64,000 bases of DNA from Candidatus Sumerlaeota bacterium (GTDB lineage Bacteria > Sumerlaeota > Sumerlaeia > SLMS01 > JAHLLQ01): positions 62,001 through 126,000 of the forward strand of contig JASGMJ010000001.1 of the NCBI GenBank assembly GCA_030156535.1, written 5' to 3'. A program made the position numbers and the translations under genes. The notes under the pieces are model-generated. The model searched no databases, was not told where the DNA came from, and saw only the letters and a list, made by a program, of their open reading frames with translations. Shown piece after piece: positions 16,574-26,315 of this stretch. Within the stretch, counting starts at the first letter, position 1; every line of letters begins with the position of its first letter.

Positions 16574-17854
16574 TCAGGCGGTGCTCGCCTCCTGCTGCGG
16601 TTCCCGCTCGGACGCGGAGGCGCTTTGCCATGCCAGCCGGGCCACGCCTGCGATGGCCACCAGGTTCGCCACCAGCAGGCCGCCCACCGCCCGCGTCTGC
16701 GGCGTCACCACCGCCAGTTGCAGCGCGCCCGCCGCGATCAGGAACCACAGCGACGTGCGGTCCTCCGCCCGCGCGAGGACGATGCAGGCGGGCAGAATGA
16801 CGGCGAGATGAAACGTCCACGCCACCGGCAGGAAAAACGCGGTGATGCCCAGCGCAATGGCCACTTCCTCGATCCTCAGGCGCTTGGCTCGCAAACAGAG
16901 CACGGCCAAACCCACCAGCAGGACCAGTTGAATGCCCTTCACGACGCGCGAGACCGTCTTTGGCGAGACGTTCACCACGTTGACGGTGAACGGTTTCCTG
17001 GAACGCCCCGCGTTGACGTCCATCATCATGCGCCCTGCGACTGCCAGCAGCGACGTGTTGCTGTAACGCAGCGACCGTCCCTCCGCGAAGAACGCCTCAC
17101 CGCCGGAGGTCGTGGCCTGATCCGTCAGCCATTCATAATGGAGTTCGTAGGCCTTTGTTGGCCCGAACACGGGTACCGACAGCGCGCAGCACAGTGCGAA
17201 TCCCACAACGTACCCGAGTGCGGCTTTCCATTGCCGGGTCAGCAGGAAGACGACGAACACGATGCCGGGGAAGACCTTGATTGAGACGCCGATGGCGACC
17301 GACATGCCGCCGAGCCACGGCCGGCCACGCAGCGCCAGCCACGCCCCCCACAAGCCGAAGAAGGCCGCGACGATGTTGATCTGGGTCATGACGAAGTGCG
17401 CCCACCAGTAGACCGCCGTGGCCAGTCCGGCGCCGATCACGACGCGGCGCAGCCGGCTCCAGCCGCGTCCGCCCGCCATCAGAAAACCGATCCAGAAGGT
17501 GCCGAGCAGCGAGGCCACCTCGACGAGGCTCCAGATTGCGCCGGCCGCCCGCATGGGGAGCAGGGCCAGCGGTGCCATCAGGATCGAGAAGAAGGGGAGG
17601 TAACGGCGAACCGTTGGCACCTCGCGGATATCCCTGCCTTCGAGGACGGCTCTTCCGCCCTCCCAGAAGCCGTTGAAGTCCGTTGTCGAATCCGGGTCCA
17701 CGCGTGACGTGCCCGCGATGCAGGCGGCGAGCAGAAGGACCACGACGGTCCAGAACAACCAGTCGCGCCGCAGGGTGCTCCAAGAGGGGATAAGCCCGGG
17801 CCCTTCATCATTTGGAGAGGCAGGGCTGATGTGGGCATTTCCAGAATCTATCAT
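16574..17854 (-). CDS. GT87 (DUF2029)-like polytopic membrane protein
   Basis: Protein of 426 residues with about ten to eleven membrane segments. After TM1 comes TTDFNGFWEGGRAVLEG, and in the middle VSIKVFPGIVFVVFLLTRQWKAA. Both are typical of GT87 (PimE/AftC-type) alpha-mannosyl- or arabinosyl-transferases, which use polyprenyl-phosphate sugars; the Asp of the DF motif would be the catalytic base. The acceptor is unknown. Its ATG overlaps the stop of the doc gene by 4 bp, so it may be co-translated with the toxin module. A Ser/Glu/Gln-rich tail ends the protein. Confidence 0.85.
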   Translation of the reverse strand: MIDSGNAHISPASPNDEGPGLIPSWSTLRRDWLFWTVVVLLLAACIAGTSRVDPDSTTDFNGFWEGGRAVLEGRDIREVPTVRRYLPFFSILMAPLALLPMRAAGAIWSLVEVASLLGTFWIGFLMAGGRGWSRLRRVVIGAGLATAVYWWAHFVMTQINIVAAFFGLWGAWLALRGRPWLGGMSVAIGVSIKVFPGIVFVVFLLTRQWKAALGYVVGFALCCALSVPVFGPTKAYELHYEWLTDQATTSGGEAFFAEGRSLRYSNTSLLAVAGRMMMDVNAGRSRKPFTVNVVNVSPKTVSRVVKGIQLVLLVGLAVLCLRAKRLRIEEVAIALGITAFFLPVAWTFHLAVILPACIVLARAEDRTSLWFLIAAGALQLAVVTPQTRAVGGLLVANLVAIAGVARLAWQSASASEREPQQEASTA

Positions 17855-18240
17855 GTTTTCGCGGCGTGCCGGGCAATGAAATCGGCGATTTGGTTTTTTT
17901 CAATCTCTCCTCGTGCGACACTCAACACGAGTTGCTCGTACTCCTCGGAAGACGCGTCAATTTCATAGCCGTTCAGTTGCAGGAAAACGTCTGCCGTTGC
18001 GGCACCAACACGCTTGTTGCCGTCCACAAAGGGACGGTTTTGCACCAGATGGTAGAGATAGGCCGCAGCCATCTCGAAAAGGTCCCGATGCAGAAAGGCG
18101 CCTCCGAAGCTGGAAGAGGGCATGGCGAGCGCGGATTCGAGCAGACCCCGGTCGCGCAGTTCCAGAGAACCACCATATCGGGTTGTCTGATCGCGGTGGA
18201 TGACCAGAACCTCCTCCACCGTCAGGAAGAGAATCTCCAT
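17851..18240 (-). CDS. doc: Fic/Doc-type toxin of a toxin-antitoxin pair (motif His replaced by Arg)
   Basis: Protein of 129 residues, normal for the death-on-curing (Doc) family. The Fic loop at 69-77 reads RPFVDGNKR; the canonical motif is HPFxDGNKR, so the catalytic base position (69) is Arg, while the anion-binding GNKR is kept. The N-terminus with FLTVEEVLVIHRDQTTRYGG and the RGLLESALAMP segment are typical of Doc. Doc of phage P1 phosphorylates EF-Tu. Whether this protein is active with Arg at that position is doubtful. The antitoxin gene is 3 bp upstream, and the GT87 gene overlaps its stop by 4 bp. Confidence 0.88.
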   Translation of the reverse strand: MEILFLTVEEVLVIHRDQTTRYGGSLELRDRGLLESALAMPSSSFGGAFLHRDLFEMAAAYLYHLVQNRPFVDGNKRVGAATADVFLQLNGYEIDASSEEYEQLVLSVARGEIEKNQIADFIARHAAKT

Positions 18241-18243
18241 GGG

Positions 18244-18471
18244 TCAGCTCGCAAGATTCCGGAGCGCCTGCTCGAACTTCTCATTCGTGCGCTGCAGGGC
18301 ATTGTCCAGCATCTTCGCCCGATCAACCCCGGGCGGCTGAATGAGCAAACCGCCTTGTGCCGGCGAAATATCCAACGCCACCGTCTCCGGGTCGATCTTG
18401 AGCAAATCCAGGATCGGCTTGTCGATGACGAGCGCCCAGCTATTGCCGTGTCTGACGAGCTTCTTCTGCAT
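18244..18471 (-). CDS. AbrB/MazE-like antitoxin
   Basis: Protein of 75 residues with the swapped-hairpin AbrB signature at its N-terminus (VRHGNSWALVIDKPILDLLKI) and a C-terminal segment with LDNALQRTNEKFEQALRNL, which probably binds the toxin. As an antitoxin it would both neutralise Doc and bind its own promoter. An AAGGGAGC box lies about nine bases before the ATG. The stop and the doc start are 3 bp apart, the usual arrangement for a TA pair. Confidence 0.88.
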   Translation of the reverse strand: MQKKLVRHGNSWALVIDKPILDLLKIDPETVALDISPAQGGLLIQPPGVDRAKMLDNALQRTNEKFEQALRNLAS

Positions 18472-18492
18472 GGTGGGTCGCTCCCTTCAGCG

Positions 18493-18513
18493 CGCCTGCT
18501 TTCCCAGCAGGCG
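18493..18513 (-). other. Hairpin in the 5' leader of the TA mRNA
   Basis: CGCCTGCT (18493-18500) and AGCAGGCG (18506-18513) form a perfect 8-bp stem with a 5-base loop (TTCCC on plus). It is located between the promoter and the antitoxin RBS. No U-run follows on the minus strand, so it is not a standard terminator. Confidence 0.55.
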
Positions 18514-18520
18514 TTACCAC

Positions 18521-18552
18521 ATTGTACACACGGCGTGTTTACGCTGTGTCAA
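18521..18552 (-). promoter_or_regulatory. Promoter and overlapping palindromic operator of the antitoxin/doc operon
   Basis: On the minus strand, a perfect TTGACA (18552-18547) and TACAAT (18526-18521) are separated by 20 bp, a long spacer. Within the spacer and the -10 lies a 19-bp imperfect palindrome, GTAcACACGgCGTGTtTAC (plus strand 18524-18542), with an 11-bp perfect core ACACGGCGTGT (18528-18538). The -35 overlaps the stop codon of the M20 gene. This fits autoregulation by the antitoxin. A 20-bp spacer with a central palindrome also resembles MerR-type promoters. Confidence 0.7.
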
Positions 18553-19733
18553 CGGCCTTCGAGCGCCAGTGTCGCCAGCAGCGCCGTTCCCCGCCAGAGG
18601 GCATCCTCGTCCAGGCGGAATCGCGGGTGGTGGAGGCCATAGCGCTCTGAGTCGGCAGGTTCTGCCACGCCAAGGAAGCCAAACGCTCCGGGGATGCGGC
18701 TGGTGTAGTGGGCGAAGTCCTCGGAGGCCATGGTGGGCCGGGCTTCCAGAATTCCGCCCGGGAAGAGTTCAGTGGCGACCGAGCGCATGCGGTCGCATGC
18801 TTCCGGGTCGTTGATCAGAGGCGGGTAGCCGCCCGGGGTGCTGTATTCGACGGTGCAGCCAAAGCCCTCGGCGACTCCCTGGGCGATGCGCATGATGAGC
18901 TTGGCGTAGTGGTTGTGAATATCCATGCGGAAGCTGCGGATGGTGCCGCCAAGATCGACCTTTTCGGGGATGACGTTGTGGGCGTCGCCCGCGTGGATTT
19001 TGGTGATGCTGATGACAGCGGGCTCGAAGGGATTTTGCGTGCGGGAGATGATTTGCTGGAGCGCCGTGATGATCTGTGCCGCCGCGACGACAGGGTCGCA
19101 GGTCGTGTGGGGATAGGCCGCGTGCCCACCCTTGCCGAACACGCGGAGGCTGAAGGTTTCCACGCCAGCAAGCGCCCGCCCTTCGGTCAGGTTGAACGTG
19201 CCCGTATCCGTCCACGGATGGACGTGGATGCCGTAGATCGACTCGACGCCGTCGAGGAATCCGGTCTCGATGAAATCCAGCGCACCTCCCGGGCTTGTCT
19301 CTTCCGCGCCCTGAAAGAACAAGCGCACGTTGCAGGGGAGGTCGGCTTCGCGTTCCTTGAGCAGCCGCGCCGCGCCGAGCAGCATCGCCGTGTGCGCGTC
19401 GTGCCCGCACATGTGCGAGACGCCCGGCACCTGCGACTTGAAGGGGCCCTCGGTTTCCTCCTGAATCGGCAGGGCGTCCATGTCGGCCCGCAGTGCGATG
19501 CAGCGTGTGCTGTCGCGCCCCAGCAACTCGGCACACAGGCTGTGGTTGCCGTTCAGGTTTGGATGGATGCGCGTATAGCCGAGCCACTTCAGCTCGCGCT
19601 GCACGTAGGCTGCTGTCTTCTCCTCCTCGAAACTCAGCTCCGGGTGCTGGTGCAGAAAGCGGCGCCGAGTTACCACCCAATCCTGGATGGATTGCGCGGC
19701 GGTGGCGATGGGGGCGAGGGCGAGCGGCGTCAT
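18549..19733 (-). CDS. M20-family amidohydrolase (N-acyl-amino-acid / IAA-conjugate hydrolase-like)
   Basis: Zinc metallopeptidase-like amidohydrolase of 394 residues, the expected length for the M20D group. Metal and active-site motifs are in order: HQHPELSFEE near residue 28, ALRADMDALPIQE, SHMCGHDAHTAMLLGAA, FQGAEETSPGGA, and MASEDFAHY near the C-terminus. The inserted dimerisation domain contains GKGGHAAYPH. Such enzymes cleave N-acyl amino acids, hippurate or indole-acetyl-amino acids. No signal peptide is seen, so it is probably cytoplasmic. AGGAGTG precedes the ATG. It is divergent from the glycosyltransferase pair, and the TA promoter begins at its stop. Confidence 0.93.
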   Translation of the reverse strand: MTPLALAPIATAAQSIQDWVVTRRRFLHQHPELSFEEEKTAAYVQRELKWLGYTRIHPNLNGNHSLCAELLGRDSTRCIALRADMDALPIQEETEGPFKSQVPGVSHMCGHDAHTAMLLGAARLLKEREADLPCNVRLFFQGAEETSPGGALDFIETGFLDGVESIYGIHVHPWTDTGTFNLTEGRALAGVETFSLRVFGKGGHAAYPHTTCDPVVAAAQIITALQQIISRTQNPFEPAVISITKIHAGDAHNVIPEKVDLGGTIRSFRMDIHNHYAKLIMRIAQGVAEGFGCTVEYSTPGGYPPLINDPEACDRMRSVATELFPGGILEARPTMASEDFAHYTSRIPGAFGFLGVAEPADSERYGLHHPRFRLDEDALWRGTALLATLALEGR

Positions 19734-20048
19734 GATCGATCACTCCTGGGGCAACTTTCGGTGGTTGACTACTCTCATTCCCCTGTGGCTCACAAAGGAA
19801 AATATCACTCTTGCGTGCGTGTGCCGCCAGCGGCCCTGCCTTTGAGTAGTCCGTCCACTTGCGGAAATCCGGTGCGAGGGAGGCGTTTCCGCGAAGGATG
19901 GCGAGGGCCGCGCCGTCAGATTCCGGAACTCAGGTTCCAGAGCACGGCGCAGTATCCCCCCCGGCATCCGTCCACGCCAGCTACTTTCATTGGGGTGCTC
20001 CCGGACTTCACGATTGCCGCTCTCCCGCTGTCCCGGCACACGTGCCCC
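19734..20048. other. Divergent intergenic region, 315 bp
   Basis: No gene seen between the M20 hydrolase and the GT4 gene. It contains a small inverted repeat GGAAC-TCAG-GTTCC (19925-19938) and an A/T-rich patch (aaaatatc, about 19799-19806). No convincing promoter pair was found by eye. Confidence 0.45.
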
Positions 20049-21218
20049 ATGCCGACTGCCGACTCCAGCCGAAACCGCGCTTCCTCCCTGCGTGTCCTCC
20101 ACGTCGTGGATTCCCTGGCGCTTGGCGGGGCGCAGAGCGTTCTGGCCACGTTGGCGGGGGAGCTGCAGCGCCGCGGCATCGACAATCGCGTCGTGGCGCT
20201 GCATGGTCCAGGTGCGGCGCTTGATCGCTTTCATGCGCGCGGTGTGTCTGTCGAGTGGCTTGCGGCCTCGAAGAAGGATCCGCGCATTCCGTTGCGGTTG
20301 CTGCGGACCATTTGGCGCATGCGCCCGGACATCATTCACACGCAACTTGTCGTCTCCTCCCTGCTGGTCGAACTGCTCGGCGGTCTGCTCCCGAGGGGAA
20401 CGCGCATCATTGCCCACTTGCAGTCCCAGTATCGTCCCGAGCACCGCCCCGACAAGTACCAGAACATCCTCGAGCGTTTTGCCTACCGGCGCGTGGACCG
20501 CATCGTGACGTGCGGGCCTTCCGTGGCCAGGGGCCTGGCGCGCCAGCGCCCCCGCTCAACCCGCGCGCCGATCGTTGTCATTCCGAACAGCGTGGACGAT
20601 GCCGAGTTGCAAGGCCGCCGCTGGGAAGACCGCCGCCGCCTGCGCGCAGAGTTTGGGATCACTGACTCCGTCCCTGTTTTTCTTTCGGCCAGCCGCCTGG
20701 TTGCCCTGAAGAATCTCGACTATGCCCTGCGTGTTTTTGCCGGGGTTCGGCGGCGTGTTCCCCGGGCCGTCTATCTCGTGGCCGGAACCGGACCCGAGGA
20801 GAAGAGGCTGCATGCTCTTGCCGCCGAACTTGGCCTGGGCGATTCGGTGAGGTTTCTCGGGTTTCGCAACGATGTGGGAGCTCTGCTGAGTGCGGCGGAT
20901 TTCTGTCTCCTCCCGTCGCAATACGAAGGCCTCAGCCTCTTTCTTGCAGAGGCGCTCGGCAAGCAGGCCATCGGCGTTGTCACGCCGTTCGAGGGGCACG
21001 AGGCACTGGTGCGTCACGGACGAACCGGGCTTGTGATTCCGTTCGACGACCATCGGGAAGCGGCACGGATTCTGATCGCTGTTCTCGAGGATGCCCGAGC
21101 GCGGCGTCTGCTTGCGGCACGGGGGGCGGCGCACGCCCGGCGCCACTTTGCTGCCAGCCACATGGGCGAGCGTACCGAGGCTCTCTACCGCCAACTTCTC
21201 GCCGGGTCCCGCCGATGA
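20049..21218 (+). CDS. GT4-family glycosyltransferase
   Basis: GT-B-fold glycosyltransferase of 389 residues from the ATG at 20049. The long open frame upstream of this start is antisense to the M20 gene. The N-terminal domain opens with LRVLHVVDSLALGGAQSVLATLAGEL, the acceptor-side Rossmann motif with GGAQ/GGAE. The C-terminal domain has VIPNSVD, SASRLVALKNLDYAL, VAGTGPEEKRL and the E-x7-E motif region QYEGLSLFLAEAL. The family transfers sugars from nucleotide-sugars in the cytoplasm, here probably for a surface polysaccharide. Its stop overlaps the GT2 start by 4 bp. Confidence 0.93.
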   Translation: MPTADSSRNRASSLRVLHVVDSLALGGAQSVLATLAGELQRRGIDNRVVALHGPGAALDRFHARGVSVEWLAASKKDPRIPLRLLRTIWRMRPDIIHTQLVVSSLLVELLGGLLPRGTRIIAHLQSQYRPEHRPDKYQNILERFAYRRVDRIVTCGPSVARGLARQRPRSTRAPIVVIPNSVDDAELQGRRWEDRRRLRAEFGITDSVPVFLSASRLVALKNLDYALRVFAGVRRRVPRAVYLVAGTGPEEKRLHALAAELGLGDSVRFLGFRNDVGALLSAADFCLLPSQYEGLSLFLAEALGKQAIGVVTPFEGHEALVRHGRTGLVIPFDDHREAARILIAVLEDARARRLLAARGAAHARRHFAASHMGERTEALYRQLLAGSRR

Positions 21219-22180
21219 CGCCGTCTTCGCCACTCGTGTCGGTCATCATCCCCGCCTACAACGCGGCGGGCACCATTGGCGAGACGCTGGCCTCTCTCCA
21301 GGGACAACGGTTCGCGCGCTGGGAGGCCATCGTGGCGGACGACGGATCGAGCGACGCGACTCCGTCCCTCGTTTCCGCGCATGCCGCGCGCGACCCACGC
21401 ATTCGTCTCGTCAGACTTCCCGCCAACACGGGTCTTCCCGCCTGCGCGCGCAATGCCGCGCTTGCCGTGGCGCGGGGAAAGTGGATTGCGTTTCTCGATG
21501 CCGATGATCTTTGGGAGTCCGAGAAGCTGAGCCTGCAACTGGCGCATCTTCGGCGCACCGGTGCGCGCTGGGCGTTTTCCAACTCGCGATTCTTTGGTGG
21601 GGGAGATGCTCATCCAGATGGGTTGAAGTACGCCCGTTCGTATCGCCCGCCGCATCCCTTCTTTCCCTCGTTGTTGACTGGGGACGGAGTGCCATTCCTC
21701 ACGGTGATCGCAGCGAGGAACTTGCTGGAGCAGGTCGCTCCCGGTGGAAGGCTGGGACGAGTCTTTGACGAAGCCCCAGCCCTCAAGGCCGTCGAGGATT
21801 CCGATCTGACGTTGCGGCTGGCTGGCCTTGCGGAGCCTGCCTATGTTCCGCGGCCGCTGGCCCGCTATCGTGCCCACGCCGGCGGGATCAGCAAGCGCGC
21901 CGACGCGAACTACGCCGCGCGCGTGGCGCTGATCCGCAAGCACCAGCGTCTCGGAGCGCCCGCGCGGTTGTGCCGCCGCGCGTTTCGGCTCCAGCGTTCC
22001 AAGTACGGGATCGACTTGCTCTTCGCCGGGCGGCCGGGTTGGAGGCGGCATCTCCTTGCCTCGACTTTGGGGGTTCCCTGCACGGGGCGTGATATTTTCC
22101 TCGCCGCGCTCGGTTGTTTTCCGGCAGAAAGCGCACGCTGGCTCTACCACTGGGTGCTTGCCGCACGCCGGAGGCTGTGA
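21215..22180 (+). CDS. GT2-family glycosyltransferase
   Basis: GT-A-fold enzyme of 321 residues. It begins LVSVIIPAYNAAGTIGETLASL, has VADDGSSDAT (nucleotide-binding Asp) and the DxD-type LDADDLW at about residue 95. The C-terminal third is Arg-rich with amphipathic helices suited to the membrane surface. Members add a sugar from a nucleotide-sugar to a lipid-linked glycan. It is coupled to the upstream GT4 gene by the ATGA overlap, so the two probably act in one glycan pathway along with the DegT and WaaL-like proteins elsewhere in the window. Confidence 0.93.
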   Translation: MTPSSPLVSVIIPAYNAAGTIGETLASLQGQRFARWEAIVADDGSSDATPSLVSAHAARDPRIRLVRLPANTGLPACARNAALAVARGKWIAFLDADDLWESEKLSLQLAHLRRTGARWAFSNSRFFGGGDAHPDGLKYARSYRPPHPFFPSLLTGDGVPFLTVIAARNLLEQVAPGGRLGRVFDEAPALKAVEDSDLTLRLAGLAEPAYVPRPLARYRAHAGGISKRADANYAARVALIRKHQRLGAPARLCRRAFRLQRSKYGIDLLFAGRPGWRRHLLASTLGVPCTGRDIFLAALGCFPAESARWLYHWVLAARRRL

Positions 22181-22369
22181 GTGGCGCTCCGTCCCCATTC
22201 AGAAATCTGTTGGATAATCAGACAATAAATCCCCGCTTTATCCTTCGTGTTTTCGGGGTTTTTTCGTCATAAGAGGCATGAAACGCTTGCTCTGCCAGTA
22301 CGAGCAGGCGACGGTGCCAGCCTGCGAAATGGTCTGACGCATCAAGTAAAGCCGGTATGGGAGAAGAAG

Positions 22370-24331
<1,962 letters not shown>

Positions 24332-24418
24332 TCCGCACGCTGCGTGGCGCGGGGGAGACGATCCCCCGCGTCACATCTTTCAACAACTCCTCTTTTGCGA
24401 AATTTGCGGTCTCCATTC

Positions 24419-24958
24419 ATGTCCAGCAACCAGCACCGTCTCGAAGCCGAACACGCTCTCCGCCCCATCCGCGCCGCCATTCTCACCATCAGCGACACCC
24501 GCACACCGGAAACCGACAAGAGCGGCGCGATGATCCGCGACCTTCTTGCGGCCTCCGGTCACGAGATCGCGCACTACGCCATTTTGCCCGACGAGCCGCA
24601 CGAAATCCGCGGCCGGGTTCTGGAACTCTGCGACTCGGAAGACGTCGAGGTGATCCTCACCAACGGCGGCACGGGCATCGCCCCGCGCGACGGAACGTTC
24701 GAGGCCATTGACGGCCTGCTCGAACGGCGGCTCCCCGGATTCGGCGAGCTTTTCCGCATGCTTTCGTGGGAGCAGGTGGGCGCCGCCTCCATGCTTTCTC
24801 GCGCCACCGCCGGCCTGCGCGGCCGCACGCTGCTTTTCGCCATGCCCGGCAGCACCAACGCCGTTGAACTTGCCATGACGCGGCTCATTCTCCCCGAACT
24901 CAAGCACCTCGTCTACGAGATGCAGGGAGTCAGGGAGAAACGCGCGGACAAAAGATAA
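24419..24958 (+). CDS. moaB: MoaB/MogA-type molybdenum cofactor biosynthesis protein
   Basis: Protein of 179 residues from the ATG at 24419. It has the MoCF-binding fold signature: AILTISDTRTPETDKSG near the N-terminus, LTNGGTGIAPRD (molybdopterin-binding loop) and FAMPGSTNAVELA near the end. MogA adenylylates molybdopterin; MoaB paralogues often do the same or are of unclear role. No other moa/moe genes are in the window, but a MOSC-domain protein is encoded at 49.4-50.1 kb. The gene ends just before a long inverted repeat that can terminate transcription from both sides. Confidence 0.93.
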   Translation: MSSNQHRLEAEHALRPIRAAILTISDTRTPETDKSGAMIRDLLAASGHEIAHYAILPDEPHEIRGRVLELCDSEDVEVILTNGGTGIAPRDGTFEAIDGLLERRLPGFGELFRMLSWEQVGAASMLSRATAGLRGRTLLFAMPGSTNAVELAMTRLILPELKHLVYEMQGVREKRADKR

Positions 24959-24987
24959 GGATGCACCACGGAAACACGGTAGGGACG

Positions 24988-25043
24988 ACCACGGAGGCAC
25001 GGAGAAAAAACTACCTCGTGCCTCTTCTCCGTGCCTCCGTGGT
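24988..25043. repeat. 19-bp perfect inverted repeat between convergent genes (bidirectional terminator-like, dispersed-repeat type)
   Basis: The left arm 24988-25006 and right arm 25025-25043 are perfectly complementary over 19 bp, with an 18-base loop. The core CCACGGAGGCACGGAG is of the 'cacgg-ag' type that recurs in intergenic regions of several bacterial groups. Related partial copies (ccacggaaacacgg) lie just upstream at 24965-24979. It sits exactly between moaB (plus) and the HNH gene (minus). Confidence 0.85.
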
Positions 25044-25051
25044 ACCTAGTC

Positions 25052-25648
25052 CTACTCTTCCAAGTCCACGTTCCAGTACGCCATGTCGACGTAGCGCTGC
25101 CATGCCGGGCGGCTCTGCGCTTTGAGCGTGTGACGGACGATGCTGATCCAGTTGGGTTTCTTGGGAGCGCGCGGCAACTGCATGGGCGTGTCCTGCAGCA
25201 GGCGGTTGCCCTTCTTCGCGTTGCACGACTGGCAGGCAAGCACGACGTTCTCCCACTCCGACCGTCCGCCGCGCGAACGCGGCACCACGTGGTCGATCGT
25301 CAATTCCTCGCGCGGGGGTTTGCGCCCGCAGTACTGGCACTTGTAGCCGTCGCGGATGTAGATGTTGCGGCGGTTGAACTTCACGGCGCGGGGCGGCACG
25401 CGGTGATAGCTGGTCAGCAGGATCACCTCGGGAATCACCATCCGGAACGAAGGCGAATGGATGAACTGATTTCCCTCGGTGTCCACGTAGGCCGAAAGCT
25501 CGCGCCAGGAGTTGAAATCGTAGGTGCGGTAGTTGTCGTCCACAACCTGGGCGAGATCCTGCACGAGCAGCGTAATCGCACGCTGCACGCTTGTCACATG
25601 GATCGCCGTCCAGTTGCGGTTGAGAACGAGAACTCCGTTGGCAATCAT
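25052..25648 (-). CDS. HNH endonuclease family protein
   Basis: Protein of 198 residues. The HNH core lies in the centre: CQYCG zinc knuckle, LTIDHVVPRSRGG (catalytic His), and WENVVLACQSCNAKKGNR with the second Cys pair. The N-terminal half (VLVLNRNWTAIHVTSVQRAITLL) is the conserved partner domain of a widespread free-standing HNH family in bacteria. The role is unknown; it is not part of a visible restriction or phage locus. A GAGG box lies eight bases upstream of the ATG. The upstream 205 bp separate it from the next minus-strand gene. Confidence 0.92.
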   Translation of the reverse strand: MIANGVLVLNRNWTAIHVTSVQRAITLLVQDLAQVVDDNYRTYDFNSWRELSAYVDTEGNQFIHSPSFRMVIPEVILLTSYHRVPPRAVKFNRRNIYIRDGYKCQYCGRKPPREELTIDHVVPRSRGGRSEWENVVLACQSCNAKKGNRLLQDTPMQLPRAPKKPNWISIVRHTLKAQSRPAWQRYVDMAYWNVDLEE

Positions 25649-25830
25649 TGCATTCGCCTCGCTTCAGCGTGGGTCATCGCCATCTGCCGAAGCGGGGAAA
25701 TTTCGCAAGGGGGCCAGCCGCTTCGGCTCTTACCCTTTCCCACAATGACACAGACGCTTGGCGCAGGTGGGGAGTGTGTCGAGCGGAAACTTGTGGTAAA
25801 CTCTTCCGAAAGTGTGAAAAACGATGAAGC

Positions 25831-25850
25831 GCTGCCGCCCCCCGGGCAGC
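25831..25850 (-). terminator. Possible terminator after the 118-residue protein gene
   Basis: Stem GCTGCC / GGCAGC with a G/C-only loop, three bases beyond the stop at 25854. On the minus strand a T-rich stretch (cgttttt) follows only after about eight bases, so the signal is weak. Confidence 0.4.
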
Positions 25851-25853
25851 CAG

Positions 25854-26210
25854 CTATTCCCTCTGCCCGATGAACCTGTCCTCCTCGTCCCGGAACAGGA
25901 CGTTGAACGTCGTCAGGCTGCCGTAGCAGCGGGTGATGTATTGCTGGAGCACCACGCGGTCCTCGTCGTCGAGCTTCGGGTGGTTGTTGATCTTCTGCTC
26001 CAGGACGCGCAGCGACTCCCGCACCATGACGATCTTGTGGAAGAGGGCCTCGACGTCGATTTCCTTGGGCTTCAGCGATTCATTCTCGGGCTGGAGGATC
26101 ATTTTGCCGCCGTGCCAACGTCCGGCGAGTTTCGCTCTCGCCGGGCCGATCCACTCCTCCAGGGCTTCCACCACCACCTGCCGCAGTTCGTCGCGTTCCA
26201 TGGTCATCAT
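25854..26210 (-). CDS. Small hypothetical protein
   Basis: Protein of 118 residues, soluble and helical, with a distinctive Trp-Ile-Gly segment (ALEEWIGPARAKLAGRWHGGKMILQP). A helical second half (VMVRESLRVLEQKINNHPKL) follows. No family was recognised with confidence. AAGGAGAG precedes the first of two adjacent ATG codons. It diverges from tilS, sharing a 105-bp promoter region. Confidence 0.7.
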   Translation of the reverse strand: MMTMERDELRQVVVEALEEWIGPARAKLAGRWHGGKMILQPENESLKPKEIDVEALFHKIVMVRESLRVLEQKINNHPKLDDEDRVVLQQYITRCYGSLTTFNVLFRDEEDRFIGQRE

Positions 26211-26315
26211 CTCTCCTTGGGGTTCGTTCCCCTCTTCTTGGTTCTCTTCTCGGTGGCGTCGTCAATCCATTGACGCAACCGCCACGTTTCGCCCCACTCT
26301 CTTGCGGAGTTTGCG

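Noticed and set aside
22231..22264. Possible terminator CCCCG...CGGGG followed by TTTTTT after the GT2 gene
   Set aside because: Only a 5-bp stem with an 18-base loop; kept out as a feature although the T-run is good.
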